This document shows positions 45,850 through 61,200 of a DNA stretch of 64,000 nt, piece after piece. Position numbers and translations under genes: made by a program. Under the pieces are notes generated by a model. That model saw nothing but the letters and a program-made list of their open reading frames with translations. It did not search any database and was not told the origin of the DNA. Positions within the stretch are counted from its first letter, which is position 1. Each line of letters opens with the position of its first letter. This DNA comes from Siniperca chuatsi (taxonomy: Eukaryota > Chordata > Actinopteri > Centrarchiformes > Sinipercidae): the NCBI RefSeq assembly GCF_020085105.1, contig NC_058053.1:20363388-20427387 (forward strand), read 5' to 3'.

Positions 45850-48800
45850 GGAAGTTCCTTTATGCGAGGGATGGATAGTTTTCCTATTTTGCTGTTAAGA
45901 TGTATTCTAAATATTTAGTTTTCCATTTCATAACAAGGGTAGTCATTGATATGGATGCCAGGAATGGCTGCACCACCCTTTTGTGCGTACCTCTTGATCA
46001 CATGCGCATTTACTGATGTTTCATCTGCCTCACTGGGCTCCAAGTACACAGTCAGTATCTATTCACACCAAAACTACGATCCACCACAGTCACGAAAACC
46101 ATAAAAGAAAACTTGATCTCCAGTCTTATGACTTCTTACATTTCACTTTATGGTAAGACATGTATGCTCTGTTAGATTGCAGATTTAGACATGTCAGTCA
46201 CTGCATTTTTTGAGTGCCATGTAATATTTGTATTCAGTCGGTAGTGCGGAGAACTGCTTATTAAACCATCAGATTCAGTTTTGCACAGGCTTCATTGGCC
46301 TTTTAATTTGCAATAATAATTAATGCAGATACTCAGACATCCATCTGGGAACACATGTTCAGATCAAACAAACCATTTTAAAAGAGTTATTAAATTCTCG
46401 CCTAGGCCTAATTATCACCTAATAGCTGATGTGGCAACAAACAAGTAATTATTATCTCTTTTGCTTCTATTAGCCCAACCCATGAATGGAGACACCTCTG
46501 CGTATGGTAAAAATGGGTAGTGTTTATGAAAATTGATTCTGGGTGCTAAATGTGTGTAGATTTCATTTTGGATTTCAACTTAATCCTTCCTAATTTATAA
46601 ATTGTGGTCTAGCATTTGCTGTTGCTATATTTTATCTCCCATATTCAGGTGTCTGTGTGTGTACGCAGATGCCTGCATGATAAAATGTATGAGCTATTAT
46701 TAGACAAAGAACTTTTACTTCTGTGTTTTATGAAAATGCATTCATTGTTTTTCACAGCACGGAAGGTTATCCTCTACTGTAAATTCCATTAGCTATTCAT
46801 AAAACAGATACCAGGTTTTTAGACTGAAGATGTGTCACCTCACAACACAGAACACCAACAGCATGCTACAACTTATTAAATCAGTAGATTAACAACCTGC
46901 CTTGCTGTGATGTTAAAGACTAGAATACAGACATGCACACATAGACACACAAACACAAGCAGCCTGGTAAGTTGGCTTATCTTTGATGTATCCCAATTGA
47001 CAAAGAGACTCCTTCCTATCAAAGGATTACAAATAAACTCCAATGTAAAGACTGATGCACAAAAGGTGGCCTATGTTCTTTCTGTTTGTTTATTTGAAAT
47101 AAAGTCTGTTTTGAATTAGTAGTTTGTGTTTGCTTTTGATCTAAATGTACCACGTGATGCCTCGTCCTTTTTTATAGTGGAATTTGTTTAAAGATCTCCT
47201 CCCAGTTTAAGCTTGCGTTATAAGAGAAGTGTTTGCTATTGGGCTGCATTCACCATGAAAAGTGGTCTATGCACTGAATCAGACAGTTGAGGCCAGACCA
47301 CAAGCAAATTGCCATGCCTTTTAGTCCCATCTTCGATGATGCGGTACTTCCTCAGGCTTTTGTCTCCAGTTTAGGGCACAGCTGTCAGGCTAGGTGCTAT
47401 CCACGCTCCCCTCCCAAAAACCTCAGGCCACGCGCCGCTGCACCCCAAACACTAAATAGGAGCATTAGACACACCATGTTAAGGGCTGCTGGTGTTTGAG
47501 CTGTGGCTGTGGGTGCGTGTCTTGTCCCATGGCCAGAGACATGTGCATTATCACACACACACACACACACACATCTACAATACTTATCCTGCTCCTTACC
47601 CTTCTATAAAGACAATAGATTTATTCTTTTGTGATAAATGTCCCATTGTCCTATTGAAGAGTCATTTTGTCTGTTGCCTGTTGACCCCTCTCTCAGCTTT
47701 TAGTTTCCCCTGCCCAGCTACAGATCTGCACTGTGAAAATACCCACAAGGCCTATCTACTCATATGTAGTGTTGCAGATTTTGATTATGCGCCACTGGCA
47801 TCACACCCCAGCAGGGTATATCCAAACATGAAAATTAATTCATAGCTAAATGCTGCTATATGCAGTCTGAGAGGGAGAGGAGAGGAGAAATCAAACACAG
47901 GTTTACACTAGTGAGCAGCCCCAGTATTAATGTTCATTAATGTGCAAAGCAATTGTAACAGCCCCCCCCCTTATACAACACATATGTGTGCACATGCGCT
48001 CACACACACACATAAATGCAAGGGTCATTTCAATATTTCAATAGAAGGAATTATGGGGGATTTCAATAGACATAAAAAAAAAATTACCTAAATGAAATAG
48101 ATGTAAAATATTGACAGAGCTGGTGAAAAATAAAGTTAATGAAAAGGAAGAATAAAATCAGCATAATGAGCTGTAATTGTAAACAGAGCCGAACACTCAC
48201 TGGAGAGCTACATTGATCAGTCTGAAATGAGAAAGTTTGGGTCAAGCTGCTCTCTCTCTCTGTTTTTATAAGCAAACTTGTTACCACAAAGCTTGGGGAT
48301 GTTGTCCACCAATTTACCTCGACACTGTCAGATTTTCAAGTTCTCTTCTCTTTCTCTAAGTATTTTAAATCATGAGATTTCTAAAGAAAAAACACCATGT
48401 TTTCTCAAGCTGAAGGTATTTGGGCCTTTTTAGCTGCAGCTATAGCATCCTTTTAGACGGTGTTATGAACTTTAGCATGAAAGAACTTGGGCATGACTTT
48501 GTCTCAGAGCAATGCAAATGGAATTACCCCCTGATGGTTTGGAATGCATCCAGCTGGCCTTTAAAAGGTGATAATTGGAAAATACAGGATGAAGCCACAG
48601 TCAAAGTGGGGACCTTGAGTTAGCCATAGCAAAGATGGAGGGATGTAGGAAGAAAATATGGAGGAAGAATCAAATACATACATTTTAAATGTCTTTTTAG
48701 TTTGTATTTTGATTCCAGTGTGTGCAAAAATGCAAACAGAATCCATGTAACTCCCATTTGGAGTTTCTGACGAATTCCAGAATGAGTGTAATGATATACT

Positions 48801-49263
48801 GCATGTGTTACTTATGTGTTATTAAATATTTGAGCAATAAATGTAAAGCATAGTGTGGTCAATGTACAGTAACTGGTATTCAGATATTGTACTATAATTT
48901 GTCTAATTTATAGGAGTATGCCTGTAAAATAGACTAGTTGACTAGTCACCGCAAAGCAGGTTTAAATTAGATGGACGAGAGTAGTGTGGAAATATTCTAA
49001 ACAAACTGATGAAAACGTTGCATGCAAACTGTGTCCCATGATACTACAAAAGAGGTGCAAGTGGAATAAGAAACGGTTTGCAATCTAGACATAACGACCT
49101 AATATGAACAAAGTCAATTGCAAATTCTCATAGTACACATTCCTGCTTTGCCTGTCCTTATTTCAAGTTCAGGGTCATTTGAGATGCTTTTAAAGACAAA
49201 ACAAGTCTTTAGAGCATCATATCCTTGCTGTGTACTGACTTTTTGAATTATAGCACCATTTAA

Positions 49264-49294
<31 letters not shown>

Positions 49295-52200
49295 TTCTAT
49301 CGTACAACTTAAAATACAATACCGTTTTATTCTATTAAAGTTATAATACTTAATATTTCAGTCGTAGTTGAGGTGCATATGCGCATGTTTTTCAGTTTTC
49401 TTTTCTTTTTTTGGGTGGTCCTGTCCTCCCAAAAGTGTGTTTTTGGTATATATATAAATATTTTATATATTTGTACATGGATAAATTTAAAGTTATAGGA
49501 CCCCATGGGGCATTTATATACTGTAGATTCGGTACATATACCACAGATTTTTAATAATGTTTTCCTTGTTAGTAATATCAAAAGGATTATAGATATTGTA
49601 TGTTTTAATGGTTGAGGGAATCTTGAATGAATAAGCTGCTCTATGTAATCATGGATACACCTTCAACACAGCTGTGGCTTGTCATGCAATTATGGGCTGT
49701 ATTTAAGCACTGTGTCACTTTATGATTGATATCTCTTGAAAAAAGTCCTTGTGACTGAACGTCATCCAATGCAGAGGTGATAAGTGTGCGCAGGAATTCA
49801 CTTTTTTTCTATGGAATCTGTTTACAGTGCACCCAAACAACCTGTGGAGTGAGAGGAGTCATCGTGTCATGTTGTTTTTAATTAAGAACACTAAAGGAGA
49901 CAGTCAACAATTTCATCCGACATGGTAATACTGAACTTATGATCAGAATTTGTCATCCGCATTATGTAATATGTGTGCATGCACCAGCTTTTGTCATCAG
50001 TTTCCTGTGAATCTTTTGTGCGTGGTGTAGTGTATGCAGGTTGAGCGCAAGAAAGGCAGACTTATTTAAAAACTATTTAAAAACTCCCACAGTAGAGAGG
50101 CAATTACAGAACACAGATACATTGAATTGTTGTTGCTGGAAAAAACAATACCAAAAATGGGGTTTCATATAATGAAAATCTTAGATTATAACTTTATCAC
50201 AACATAGCAACCCATGGGAAGATGATGTCAGACTAAATGGTTTTGATTGGAAAATTATCTTTAGAATTGAGGGAGATACTGGGGTAGCTACTGAGAGAAA
50301 GCTAAAATGCACGTCCCTACTAATTTATAAAACCTGACACAGCATTCCTTTTTTTTCTCAGGAAAGAAGTGTAGTGGGGAGGCCTATACAGGAGCACTTC
50401 CCTTTTTATAAGGCAACATTCAAAGCATTTCTTCACTCCTCTCCTTGTGTTAGTGTAAGCCTGCACATCCGGTCTCCATTACTGTGTTCTCTTCCGAGAG
50501 AATGTGACAGTGATAAGGCTCTTTTGAAGTCCAGCTTTACTACAGGACCTCTAGAGAGGCACAAAGCCAGCAGCCAGCTGCTGAACTGGAGAGAAAACTC
50601 AGCCAGCTATCTTTACTTTTCTGAGCTTCGAGTTTGAGTTTTAGTCCACATTTTTAGTCAAAGATGTTTAGATATGTTCTAGATATCTTTACCGTAAGTT
50701 TCAGAATCTCTCCCTCTGTTTGCAGTTGGATAAGAATCATAAGCATTGCTATTTATGAAATGACCATATTTTTGTGTGGACTGATAACAAATTCCATACA
50801 ACATTTCAAAAACATTTTGGTCATTAGGCTACACTCCAGTCAAAACAGTCTGCAGCATGTCTGCCATCATGCCCTGTGTCAATCAGCAGACATTTCCAGC
50901 AACAATATGCCAACACCCAATCTGGACTCTGTTCAGGAAACCTTTTACTAACTCCAAATGGAATCTTCTTAATGACTTCCTGTACCTGCTGCCTACTATT
51001 GCTATCTGGATTCCAGTAGCAGATTTGTTTGACTTTACTGGGAGAGTGAACCCCCATTCAACCCGCATTTGATTCTTTATACCCACTTCAGTCACGGACA
51101 AATACTCACCATTCACACATGCATTGGGTCCTTAGCTGTACTTCCCTAGGGCATACACTATCACTGTTAGACTAGATAGAATTACACAAGACTTTGTACT
51201 TTCATGTATTTTGGCATCATTAAAGGAAAATTACCAAACAGCTAGCTTGTTTAGCCGGCTGTTTGCCCCATAAATAGATCCCCATGCAATTTGCTACAAT
51301 AGCTAACCCAGGGGGCTAAATGTATGTGTTTAGTTTCATTTTTGGACTCGGAGATAAGTGTTAGAAATTATTTATGTAAAATGTAAGTTTATGTAGAAAG
51401 CTTTAGGATACTCAGGCAAAACAACAAATATCAGGGTAAGCAGCAGAGTCGTGTTTTCCGAATCTCTACAACCAAGCTGGCGACTGCAAAGTTAGCATGA
51501 CCCATTACTCTGAAAGGGCCATATTTATGAGAATAAGGCCCAGAATGAGAAGCACTGTAATTTTGCAGTGTTGTTTTTGCAGTGTAGATTAGTAGCTAAT
51601 GGGGCTATGTACGATCTTGTGCACCTTTTTTTATGCTTTAGCTCAAGATTTACAATCAAGTTCATGTTTTTTGTTTTGATAGAGAAGAATAGAATTTATG
51701 GTGTAGAGGGATGGAAGATGCTTCTAATAACAAATGTATGTTAGCTATCGGTTTATTGTTGTAATTCCATAATATTCCAATAATCCTGTAGTCATGTCCA
51801 CCCTGCTGTATCAAAACCATGCAACACCACATTCAGGTTTTCCCATCTCTGTACAAGTGTGGATAACATTTCAGGGATCTTTTCAAATGCTAATATGGGG
51901 AAAAAAAACATATGTAGGCCTACCTTTTCCCTCGTTCACCTGGGAAAAACCTGTATTTGACAAGGTGAAAGGGTCTGTGATGGCTTTTCTATGAAAGGGT
52001 GAACAGGATGGTAATTACATAGTTACTATAACAACCCACTGGTAGGCATTAGCAGTCAGTCCTAGCCTTTTCAGCCAGAAATTACATTCTCTCAATCACA
52101 AATATACAGTATGTGATCATTACTGTAAAGTGGAACTTGTTGCTCTGACTTGCTGATAAGAAATAAATTACATCCAATTAAATTACACTTCAGCACCTTC

Positions 52201-55200
52201 TGTCCCATTTTGTGGAAAAGCACTTTATGCCGACCATTTTTAATGATATCCCCTTGATCTTATATGAACTGCATCAACACCATATTTACCTGTGACCAGA
52301 CGTAGGTTGAACCTGAGCTCTACATCCCTGTTATTAGCGTAAAGGGGACTTTACTCATGTGCAAGTGTTGTAGCATCTATAGTAACATAGTTCATTTTTG
52401 AGAAAGTAAGCTTCTCTTCTCTACACTAAAATCTCTTGATTGCCAAGCTAGTCACCATATATTGTGTGCTTTAATAAATCATTTCAGTCTGGTACTCGAA
52501 TGTGTTAGTGCCAAACAAGTTGAAAATATGACATTGAGTTTCCATGATCCTCCCAGTAAGGGAAGGAAGGGGCACTGGTTATTGCCTATGCCCCCACCCA
52601 CACCACACCCTTAATGGAGAAATAGGCCAAGGTAGGGTCCTGCTCTTTCCTTGTCACTTTCCACATTGAGGTTGGGTGTGTGTTTATGTTTCTGAATGTT
52701 TCATCTGCTAACACAGCATCATGAGGTTTGCTACATCAGCCATTACAGCCAGTATGACAATATAACACCCTCAGTTCAGCATTAGACCAACATTTGTCAA
52801 CCATTTTCTCTTTCTAGAACTACTACCTATAGTGCATGGAATGGATTCTCATTGTCAAAATTATAATACAATCCAATAGCCCTGGATTATACACTACCCT
52901 TTTAAAGCTAATAATAACACATTTTTGATGAGACTGTTGATTACAATTAATGGACATTTTGTTGCTATAGTTTGTGGTATTGCTGTACTGAATTACATTA
53001 TATTGTAACATGAATCTAATGTTTTTTGGGCAAAATAACAGGATGAGAAGTTAATATATTGTAACAACTAATGCTCTACACACGTGTAAGCATCTTTGTA
53101 ATAGATAAGAGTGACGTTTATAGCTGAGAGGCCACTGCAGATACATATCATAGTGTTATTACAGTAATTCTATGGTTGGTATTGCTGACTAAAGTAACCC
53201 AGATCTTCGTGTGGAAGATTTAGAGAAGGGTTGTGGATCCATTCACATCAGTGGCAAACAGCTTTTTATGTTCCCAGAAAAAAACCCAAATAATTTTATT
53301 TTTGTTGATGTGAATGGTTCAGCACATGTTATCTGACCCAGGTCTGTACCGCAATGCTGCATGTTTTTTGTATATTTGCCAATGTAGTACTTTCTGAATG
53401 GTTGTTGTATTTGATTACATTACATTGTAGAAGTGTTACCTTTTGGTTTGTCCACCCCTGGAGGTAACAGCTTGGCTGGTTGGTTGGATTTTTCCACCAG
53501 CAGGTCAGAGTCTTTAACACTAAACTCCTCTCCTCTCAACCACAACACCTCACTTCTCCCCTTGGATACATCCAAGGCCTTCAGGTTCATGTGGAAGCTC
53601 TGTCACACTGTGAAGACTCAGGGCGGTTTGTCTGAAATTTGCATTGACTTGGCTTTTAGGCAATTTACTAAAATCAGGTGTTGACACAAAGAGGCAGGTG
53701 CCAAAGGTGTCCTTATTCAAAGGTGTGTAGTACCTCCCCCAAAGCTTAGACAAATCATCTTTTTGATCTTACAATAAGATTTTATGTCAACGTTTTGTCA
53801 GCTACTAAAAAAAAAGAAAAGTCTTGTCATGTTTATTTTTATTTTGCATATAATCTACTGTATTTGTAACATACAGTACATTAACATTATCAAACAATTC
53901 TGGTCCTGTGAAATACTGGAACACCAGAAAATGAAGGCAGTGTTTGTGGGGCTCTTGCACTTTCATGGGGCTCACTGACTCGTCAGTGGCTGTTTTGCGA
54001 GGAAAGTCTGTACAAGAATTCTCTCCATGTGGTGCACAACACCCGCAACACACAGCAGTCTGACAATCTGACAATCCCAGCTTCCTATTTGCATCACAGC
54101 TTTTGCTACAGGAAATGTGTTGTTGATTTAATGATGTGGTGGTGTGTACGCCTGTTGTGATTGTGAAGACGTTTTGCTGTATTTTTTTCCAATGTATTTG
54201 ACTTAATAGAGCCATATCAAAGTTAGATGTGAGGATTAAATTTAAATACAACCAGCTTTACATGAGTAAATAAATTAATTCCTGTTGTCAGGCCATTTTA
54301 CGGCATAGTCTAAGTTCAAACAATAAGTACAAACATTGTGTGTGTGTAAAAGACACATAAGATGTGGATAAGGAGTTAGAAGTGAATTTTTTTGCCCCTA
54401 CCAGCTTATTTTTTATAATGTGTATAGTAATTGCAAAAAATTGTAATAATTCATGAAGACAAGAGACAAGCCCGATGTAGTAGCTAAGGCTTAATGCAGA
54501 ATGTGTAGGCATACCTCAATCATGTAAAGTCCCATGGAGCGACTAGAAGGGCTTTCAGCTTACAATCCTTTTTATGTGGGGTGTGGGGAGGGGCTTTGGG
54601 CTGCTATGGGGGGTTGTGGCCTATATAATACTTCCATGGTTTTGGCAGTCAGATTTTCAAGAAACTTCCTGGTGTGTCAGGATCAATCGGGCCTAAGCCA
54701 GTCTTAATTAAAAGCTTGGGGCTAGGCAAAAGTCGAGGGCAAAAGGCATCCCTGTTGGTTAAATGAATGAAGCGTCTATCATTACAACACTATAGGGAGC
54801 ATCAGATTTATTACTTAAAATTCCTCTTTGAAAAGTCTTACTGTACAATGACAACACATGCAAATTATGGTTTAAGTATATATCTTTGTTTTCTCCAGTA
54901 GCAATTAGTGAGGAAAAACCAGCGCCATGGTAGTAATTAAAAAAAGTCTCCTAAAATTTTGATTGTTTTGTGGTCATTTTATTTACAAAAAACAAGCGAC
55001 AAAGCAGAACAACACCTGTAAAGACTAGAAAAGTGATGTATTCAGGATGAACAAATTGCTCAGTAGTTTGTTGTTACATTATTAGCCCACTTACATATCA
55101 TTCTGACATCTTTTAACTTACTAAACTTAGACAGTTTATGCATTCAGGAGCACTTCTATTGACACACACACATTGTGAAGGGGCAGGGTTGATCTCAAGC

Positions 55201-58200
55201 AATCGGCCATGAAAGAAGAGTAATGCTCACTCCTTTTGTGAGAAATATCCATTCTGCTCTACTCGCAGTATTTAAGTTAATGTACTTGAGGTATGTAAAG
55301 ATGTTTGACTTCCAAAGCCCTGCCTTATTTATAGTCACTTCCTCTCATTGCTTGTTAAATAGTACAATGCTACAAGAGTGTTAGAAGCTTAATCTTAAAA
55401 GTTAATTTTAAAGTAAATGAGCAGGTTTTCAGTGGTCTTGGCAACTGAAGCAGTTGTTTCTCAAGTTTAAAACCGATGCAGTTGTGAAGCAGATGCAGTT
55501 ATTATTTTCAACCACTTGGGGGCACAGACAACTTACAGGGAAAAGATAAGGAGCTCTGAGCTGGAGTGTGAATGTTGTATGTGTGGTGGGGTTCATTAAT
55601 TAAATGGAATATGATCCAAAAGACTCTGCTCACTCATGACACATCATGTCCCACAAGAGAGGAAATAAGACAAATGCCACAGATGTCCCTTTTTCTCTGT
55701 CCTGTTTTTCTCTGGTTGTTGTTTCCCTCCAAATCCAAACGTCAGACAGACAGCGCCTTAGTATGTTTTGGTCTCCTGAGTGGATCTTTCCAGTACACCC
55801 ATCTGTCAGACTTTTTTCCGATGTCCGAGGAGGGGTACGGGGGCGTGTTTGTGTCTGGGCCAGGGTGGGTGGATGGGTGGGGGCAAGAGATCAGACGCAG
55901 TACATATCACATCGTAGGCCAAATATCCTAATAGTCTGATGTACCATCTGATCTACTGTCCCAGTCATATCCATATCCAGGGCTCATCCAGACACACCCC
56001 AGCCCAGATTGTCCCATCTAGTGCAAGTTAAAAGACCATTTTTTTTAGCTTGTTTCTCTACTTCAGACTTAACTAATGCATCTGTTTTATCCTTTTATCA
56101 ATCCCCCTTCATTCTCATCCACCTTCTCTTCCCATTAATTTTTCTTCCCCACCAGAGGACCCTTGACACCTGTAGAGTCAACCAGGCATCATCTCCTCTG
56201 CGTCAAAACTAATTCCTAGTTTAGTTGATTTATGCACAAATTAAAGCGACCTCAATATGGCCAAATACCTTTTTACTGCATCCTTTTTAGATGCTCTCCC
56301 ATGACAGTCAGCTTTGAGGGTGTATCAGCAGTTGTTTTACCTTTTTTAGATAATGAACTTTGACATCTAGCAGCAACATTATCTATTATGTAAATGTGAG
56401 GCTGTACCATTTGTGAGAAATGTTCTCACCTGCAGAACTAATACTGTTAATGCATTCATATCATGGAGGGTTATGTAACTGTGCTAGCTGAGATGGAAAG
56501 TGCAGCCACCTTGCCAGTCTTAATGCATTCAGGCTCCACAGTGTCAGATGGCCCCAGTGATCCAGGGAGCTCAAGATGGCAATGCTGTTTTACAGTCCGG
56601 ATATGTCTGTGTGCAGGCCAGAATATGCGTATGTGTGTGCGGCGGTGTTTGTTAGATTAGGCACGGATGTGTGTATCCATATGGTTCGGTGGTGACCCAT
56701 TTGAATCGTTCTGGCCTTGTGCCAAATGTATGTAATAGACATAGGTGTGTGTGTGTGTGTGTCACTGTCTTTAGACTGAAACCTTCCCAACACTGTGTGT
56801 GCTTTTTGATGTGGAGTTTATATCCAAGTAGGCCTATTTAGGTCATGTGACCTGTGTATGGTCATGTGACTTTATGGTCAGAGTCTGTACCAAGCAGCCA
56901 ACCCAACAGGTGGGGGATAGATTAGTTAACCCATGACAGAGTGTCAAGGGACGATAGTCCCAGTGCATGCTGGACTCTTTGCTTTGCCATTGGTTGAGAG
57001 GCTGCTTAAAAGTAAACAACAATCAATCCTCCCTGTCTCTCTCCCTCTCTTTCTGCCATTGCAGAAAGACCCAGTGACATGAGTTGTGGAGAATGCTCCC
57101 CACCTCTCCTCCGCCTCTTTTCTCCCATGCACTGTAATCCTGACACCGAAAACCGCCCCTCAGAGAACAAGTGTCAGCCTCCGAATAGAGCGTGCAGTCA
57201 TCTCCCCCTTTTTCCCCCTCTGGTTAGCATGTTAGAGAGTACTAATGTTGATGGAGGTGACAATTAACTATACAATGATCACAGTGATGGCGCTTGTACC
57301 GCTCCCTCACAGCCTCGCTAAAGAGATAAGTGACTGATCTCAACACGATTGGGACTGGGCCAATGACAGATAAGCACATAAAGGGACAGTTACTTTTGGT
57401 GAGCATAGTGTAAGCTTGCCTACCAGATGTTCTACAAGCTTTCTATGCTGCATATTTGACTTGCTAATATCAGTAGCCTATTTATAGTTCTTGTTGAAGC
57501 TTTGAAACCCTAATTAGGGGCCTCATCATTGTATATGTAGGGTGATGATTACACATCATATATGTACATAAGATGAATCTCTGTTAAATGTTGCTCTTTG
57601 AAAACAAGATTTCAACTGTTAACCTGAGAAAGGACTGAATTTTCATTTGAATCATGTTAGTGGGGAAATATCACAAGTTGTGTTGGAAGAATAGGGACTT
57701 GCTTTATTTGTGCCACGGATTGGTAAGCACATAAGCACACACATTCACTGCCGCTGCTGCTTCTGCTGCTGACTTCTTTGCCAGGCACCCGTTGCTGACT
57801 CTGAAAAACAGGGGAAATGTTTTGGAGACACAACCTGAGATATTGACCACCTCTCAGCCCCCACTGTCAGTTTGTGAAATGGCCCAAAGATATTTGCATG
57901 AAATAAATGAGAATCTCTCTCACGTCCAACCCTGCCACGGCCAAAGGTTTACTGTCGCAGATGCATGCTCCATCTGGCCCTGCTCTCCACATCTCCAGTC
58001 TTTAACTGTTCAGATACACCATTATGGTTTGTGCTTGATTATGGATGATATTTGTTAGAGGGCTCAAATTATAATCTTAACTTTAGTAACTTGTGTTAAG
58101 TGTAGCAGGGCATATATTCATATTAATTAGGATGAAGTACATAGCAGGATACCAAAGTTAAAGAAATCTGAGCTGTCATTGCATCTCCAAAGTGAGTCTT

Positions 58201-61200
58201 ACCTCTTTATTTGTCGTGTTTTGGATTTTGGGTAATACAGGGTTGAAGGGGGTCAAGTGGTCCTCTATCCTGAGCAAACATGGGCATGGTGACAGCCGTT
58301 GGGACAACAAACCTCCACGAGAACCAGGCTGTCCTGCCAACATTCTCCCCGCCTCTCCACTACCAGCACGACCCCCCTCACCCCTCAGCCCAGGGATGTG
58401 ATCCTGCACAGGCAGCATAATGAAGCCATATAAGTCTGTTATTTGCTGCTTTATGACTTGTTTTATGAAGGTGAGCTGACAAGCAGCTCCCAGAATGGTT
58501 CCTGTCACTTTAACAGACAGCATTACCAAGAGAAAAGGAGCATTGGGGAGGGAGGGCAGGGCAGGCTGGAGGATGGGCCAGGGCCTTTATGTTAGCCCTG
58601 CCAGGGCTTTGATGGGTAGAGGTCTGGCTGCAGGCTATCACTGGTACATTTTACGTCTTCCACCTTTTGTCAGGGGGACATTATTGACGTTTGACCTGTG
58701 TTCTTATTCCCACCTCCTCTTCACTAATCAATTACCACATCGATCCATTAATCAGACAGGGTGATGGCCAGTGAAAGGGCCAGTGGGTATGTGTGAAGAA
58801 TTGTAGGATAGGCCTCAGGCTATCGTGGAGGAGGGCCTTCACCTGTGGAGTGCACTGTTAAGCGTTTGGCTTACAAGTAGCGTAGTCCTCGCCCTTACTT
58901 TAGAGGCATGTGTAGGTTCTTTATTCACGAGAAAATAATTTTTTTTCCATATGCTATGCATGAAATTTGTATGTATATTTTGTTGAAAAATAATTTATTA
59001 GTGTAAGCTAAATTAATCTGATTTGTTAAATTGCAATCTTTTCACACAAATTTCTCTCCTGGGTACACGGAATGTCATGATTGAATTTTAAACTAGGCCT
59101 AGCTATCCATTTAAGGTATCACACACACACAAACACCCTCATAGCTGTGTGTGTGCTTCCTCATATTGAAAAATATATTTATTTCCAACAATGGGAAATA
59201 AAGAAAACACAGTTGTTCACAGCCTGGAAGCCAACAGGGTGAAAATCGGCAGGAAGTGTTCTTATTACTGAAGCGTTATTTAGTATGACTTCTGAAACAT
59301 TGGCTCAAATGTCCGCAGCCATTACACTGTGTTCCTAAAAACAAGGATGCTTTTTGAATGAGAGCAAACATGTTTTTGTCCGTCTGACTGTTTCCATGGA
59401 GGTTAGGCAGTAGCATAATTGTGTTTAGGGCACAAACAGAAACAGATCAGACATACAGACAGCCAACAGATCAAAACGGAAGCTGCGGGAGCGGAACCCA
59501 CCACGCTTTGATTAGGTTTGGTTTGGTTTCGGTTTGGTGTGTGCAGACTAAAGCCATCATCCCAGTCCGTCTCTGCCCTTGCCAAGTTGTTTGCCAAAAC
59601 AGGGAAAGATTTAGGAAAGAAAGTTATTGAGAGAAAAGCTGTTGGCTGTTATAGTCCACCCCCCTCAGGCTGACCAGGGTCCAGCCGACAGTCACCCAGC
59701 TCTTGTGGGTTTAGTGAATTGAGAAGACACTTCTTGTGTGGATTTTTCAATTCTTCAACATGTCATTTGGCTGGGAGTGCTATTGTCCCCTGCTCCTTTT
59801 CTCCCTGCTCCTTCTGCCGAGACGAGTCGTGTCATCCCCTCGTGATCAGCACTTTTGTTGCCTTTGTTTTTGGCCCTACCTCAGAAGTCCATCTTGTCTT
59901 TTATGTCCCTGCCTTTCATGCATAAGGGAACAGTTGTGGCCTGTTGTGGGGCTGTTCCACTGCATTTCCACCAGTGGGGTTTCCTTTCATTCTCTTCAAA
60001 GTACTACAATGGGGCTCTGAAGGCCTGAATGGCCAATGCAGAGTGCACAATCCTACAGAGCCCGCTCATTTTGTTTTGCCAGAGTCAATAAAAATGCTAA
60101 GTTAAAAGCTAACCCCCTTATGCCCTCCTCGAATGGAGCGACTTGTTTGACCTTTTTAAGCTCCCCTCTCAATTAACTTTTAATGATAAATTCATTGATT
60201 TTTTTTCTTTTTTAATTTAATTATTTATTTTTTTTACGGTCATTAAAGTATATTATTCAGCACACATGTATTTTTGCATTTTATTATTAATTTCTTTATT
60301 TCAAATTAATTTAATCCATACTGTATATACAACATGAGCTACACAATGCTCAATGCTGACTTGAATGGATTTATCAAGTTGTCTATGACAGCAAGACAGA
60401 GAGAGAGAGTTTGACAGACAACTACCATCAAAATTGTCATCAAAACCAGCTCGTAACTCTTGCAAATGATTGCTCTGATGTCCTTTTACATTTTGACTTT
60501 TTCCTGTCCTGAGACCTAGATAGAGACATATCCGTTCTTCTGAGGAGGAGAGGGATTTAACTAGTTTTATGTTGAGGGATGAGAAAAGAGAAGGAAAAAG
60601 TCTGCTGTCGTCTCTGGGCATTACGGCAGAGGCCTTGCATAAAAGCATTGTGTGCCGATTTGTGAGCTGGGAGAAAGCCGGGGACTTTGAGAAGGATTAC
60701 AGGTAGGCAGACATTGGCTGCTGAAGATAACCGCCATGACTTCATCCTCATTGTGTAGATTAAGGCATAAAACCCAAACTAATGAGACCGGAAAAGGGGA
60801 GAAGACATGGATGGGAGGAGGAGTAAGGGGTATTGTTGATGGTGAGGGACATTGTCACATTGGAATTAGTTTTTTAAAGCAAGAAGAGGCAGGTGTGGGT
60901 CCAGTGGTGATATAATCTGAGAAAGTGAGATTTAAAAAATGGATGCTCCAATCTCTGCGCCAAACATGAGATGCTAAATTTAGTTAAGTGGCTGAAGATA
61001 GGCTAGAGTAAGGTAAATCATGATCTCCTCTGCATGTAGGAGCATTATGATGGCAGTTGAACACATGAACAGCATGTGTTGCTACTAGGTGTTGCTTTAT
61101 TAACTGCTCAGAGCGTATTGAGTGTCTGGTGTTTGGTTCTTTAAATCAGTTGATCTTTTGATAACAAAATACTACAGTATAGTCAATTCAGTCATCAACA

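Noticed and set aside
53805..54251. 148-codon minus-strand ORF
   Set aside because: No domain, unusual composition and no splice or promoter support.
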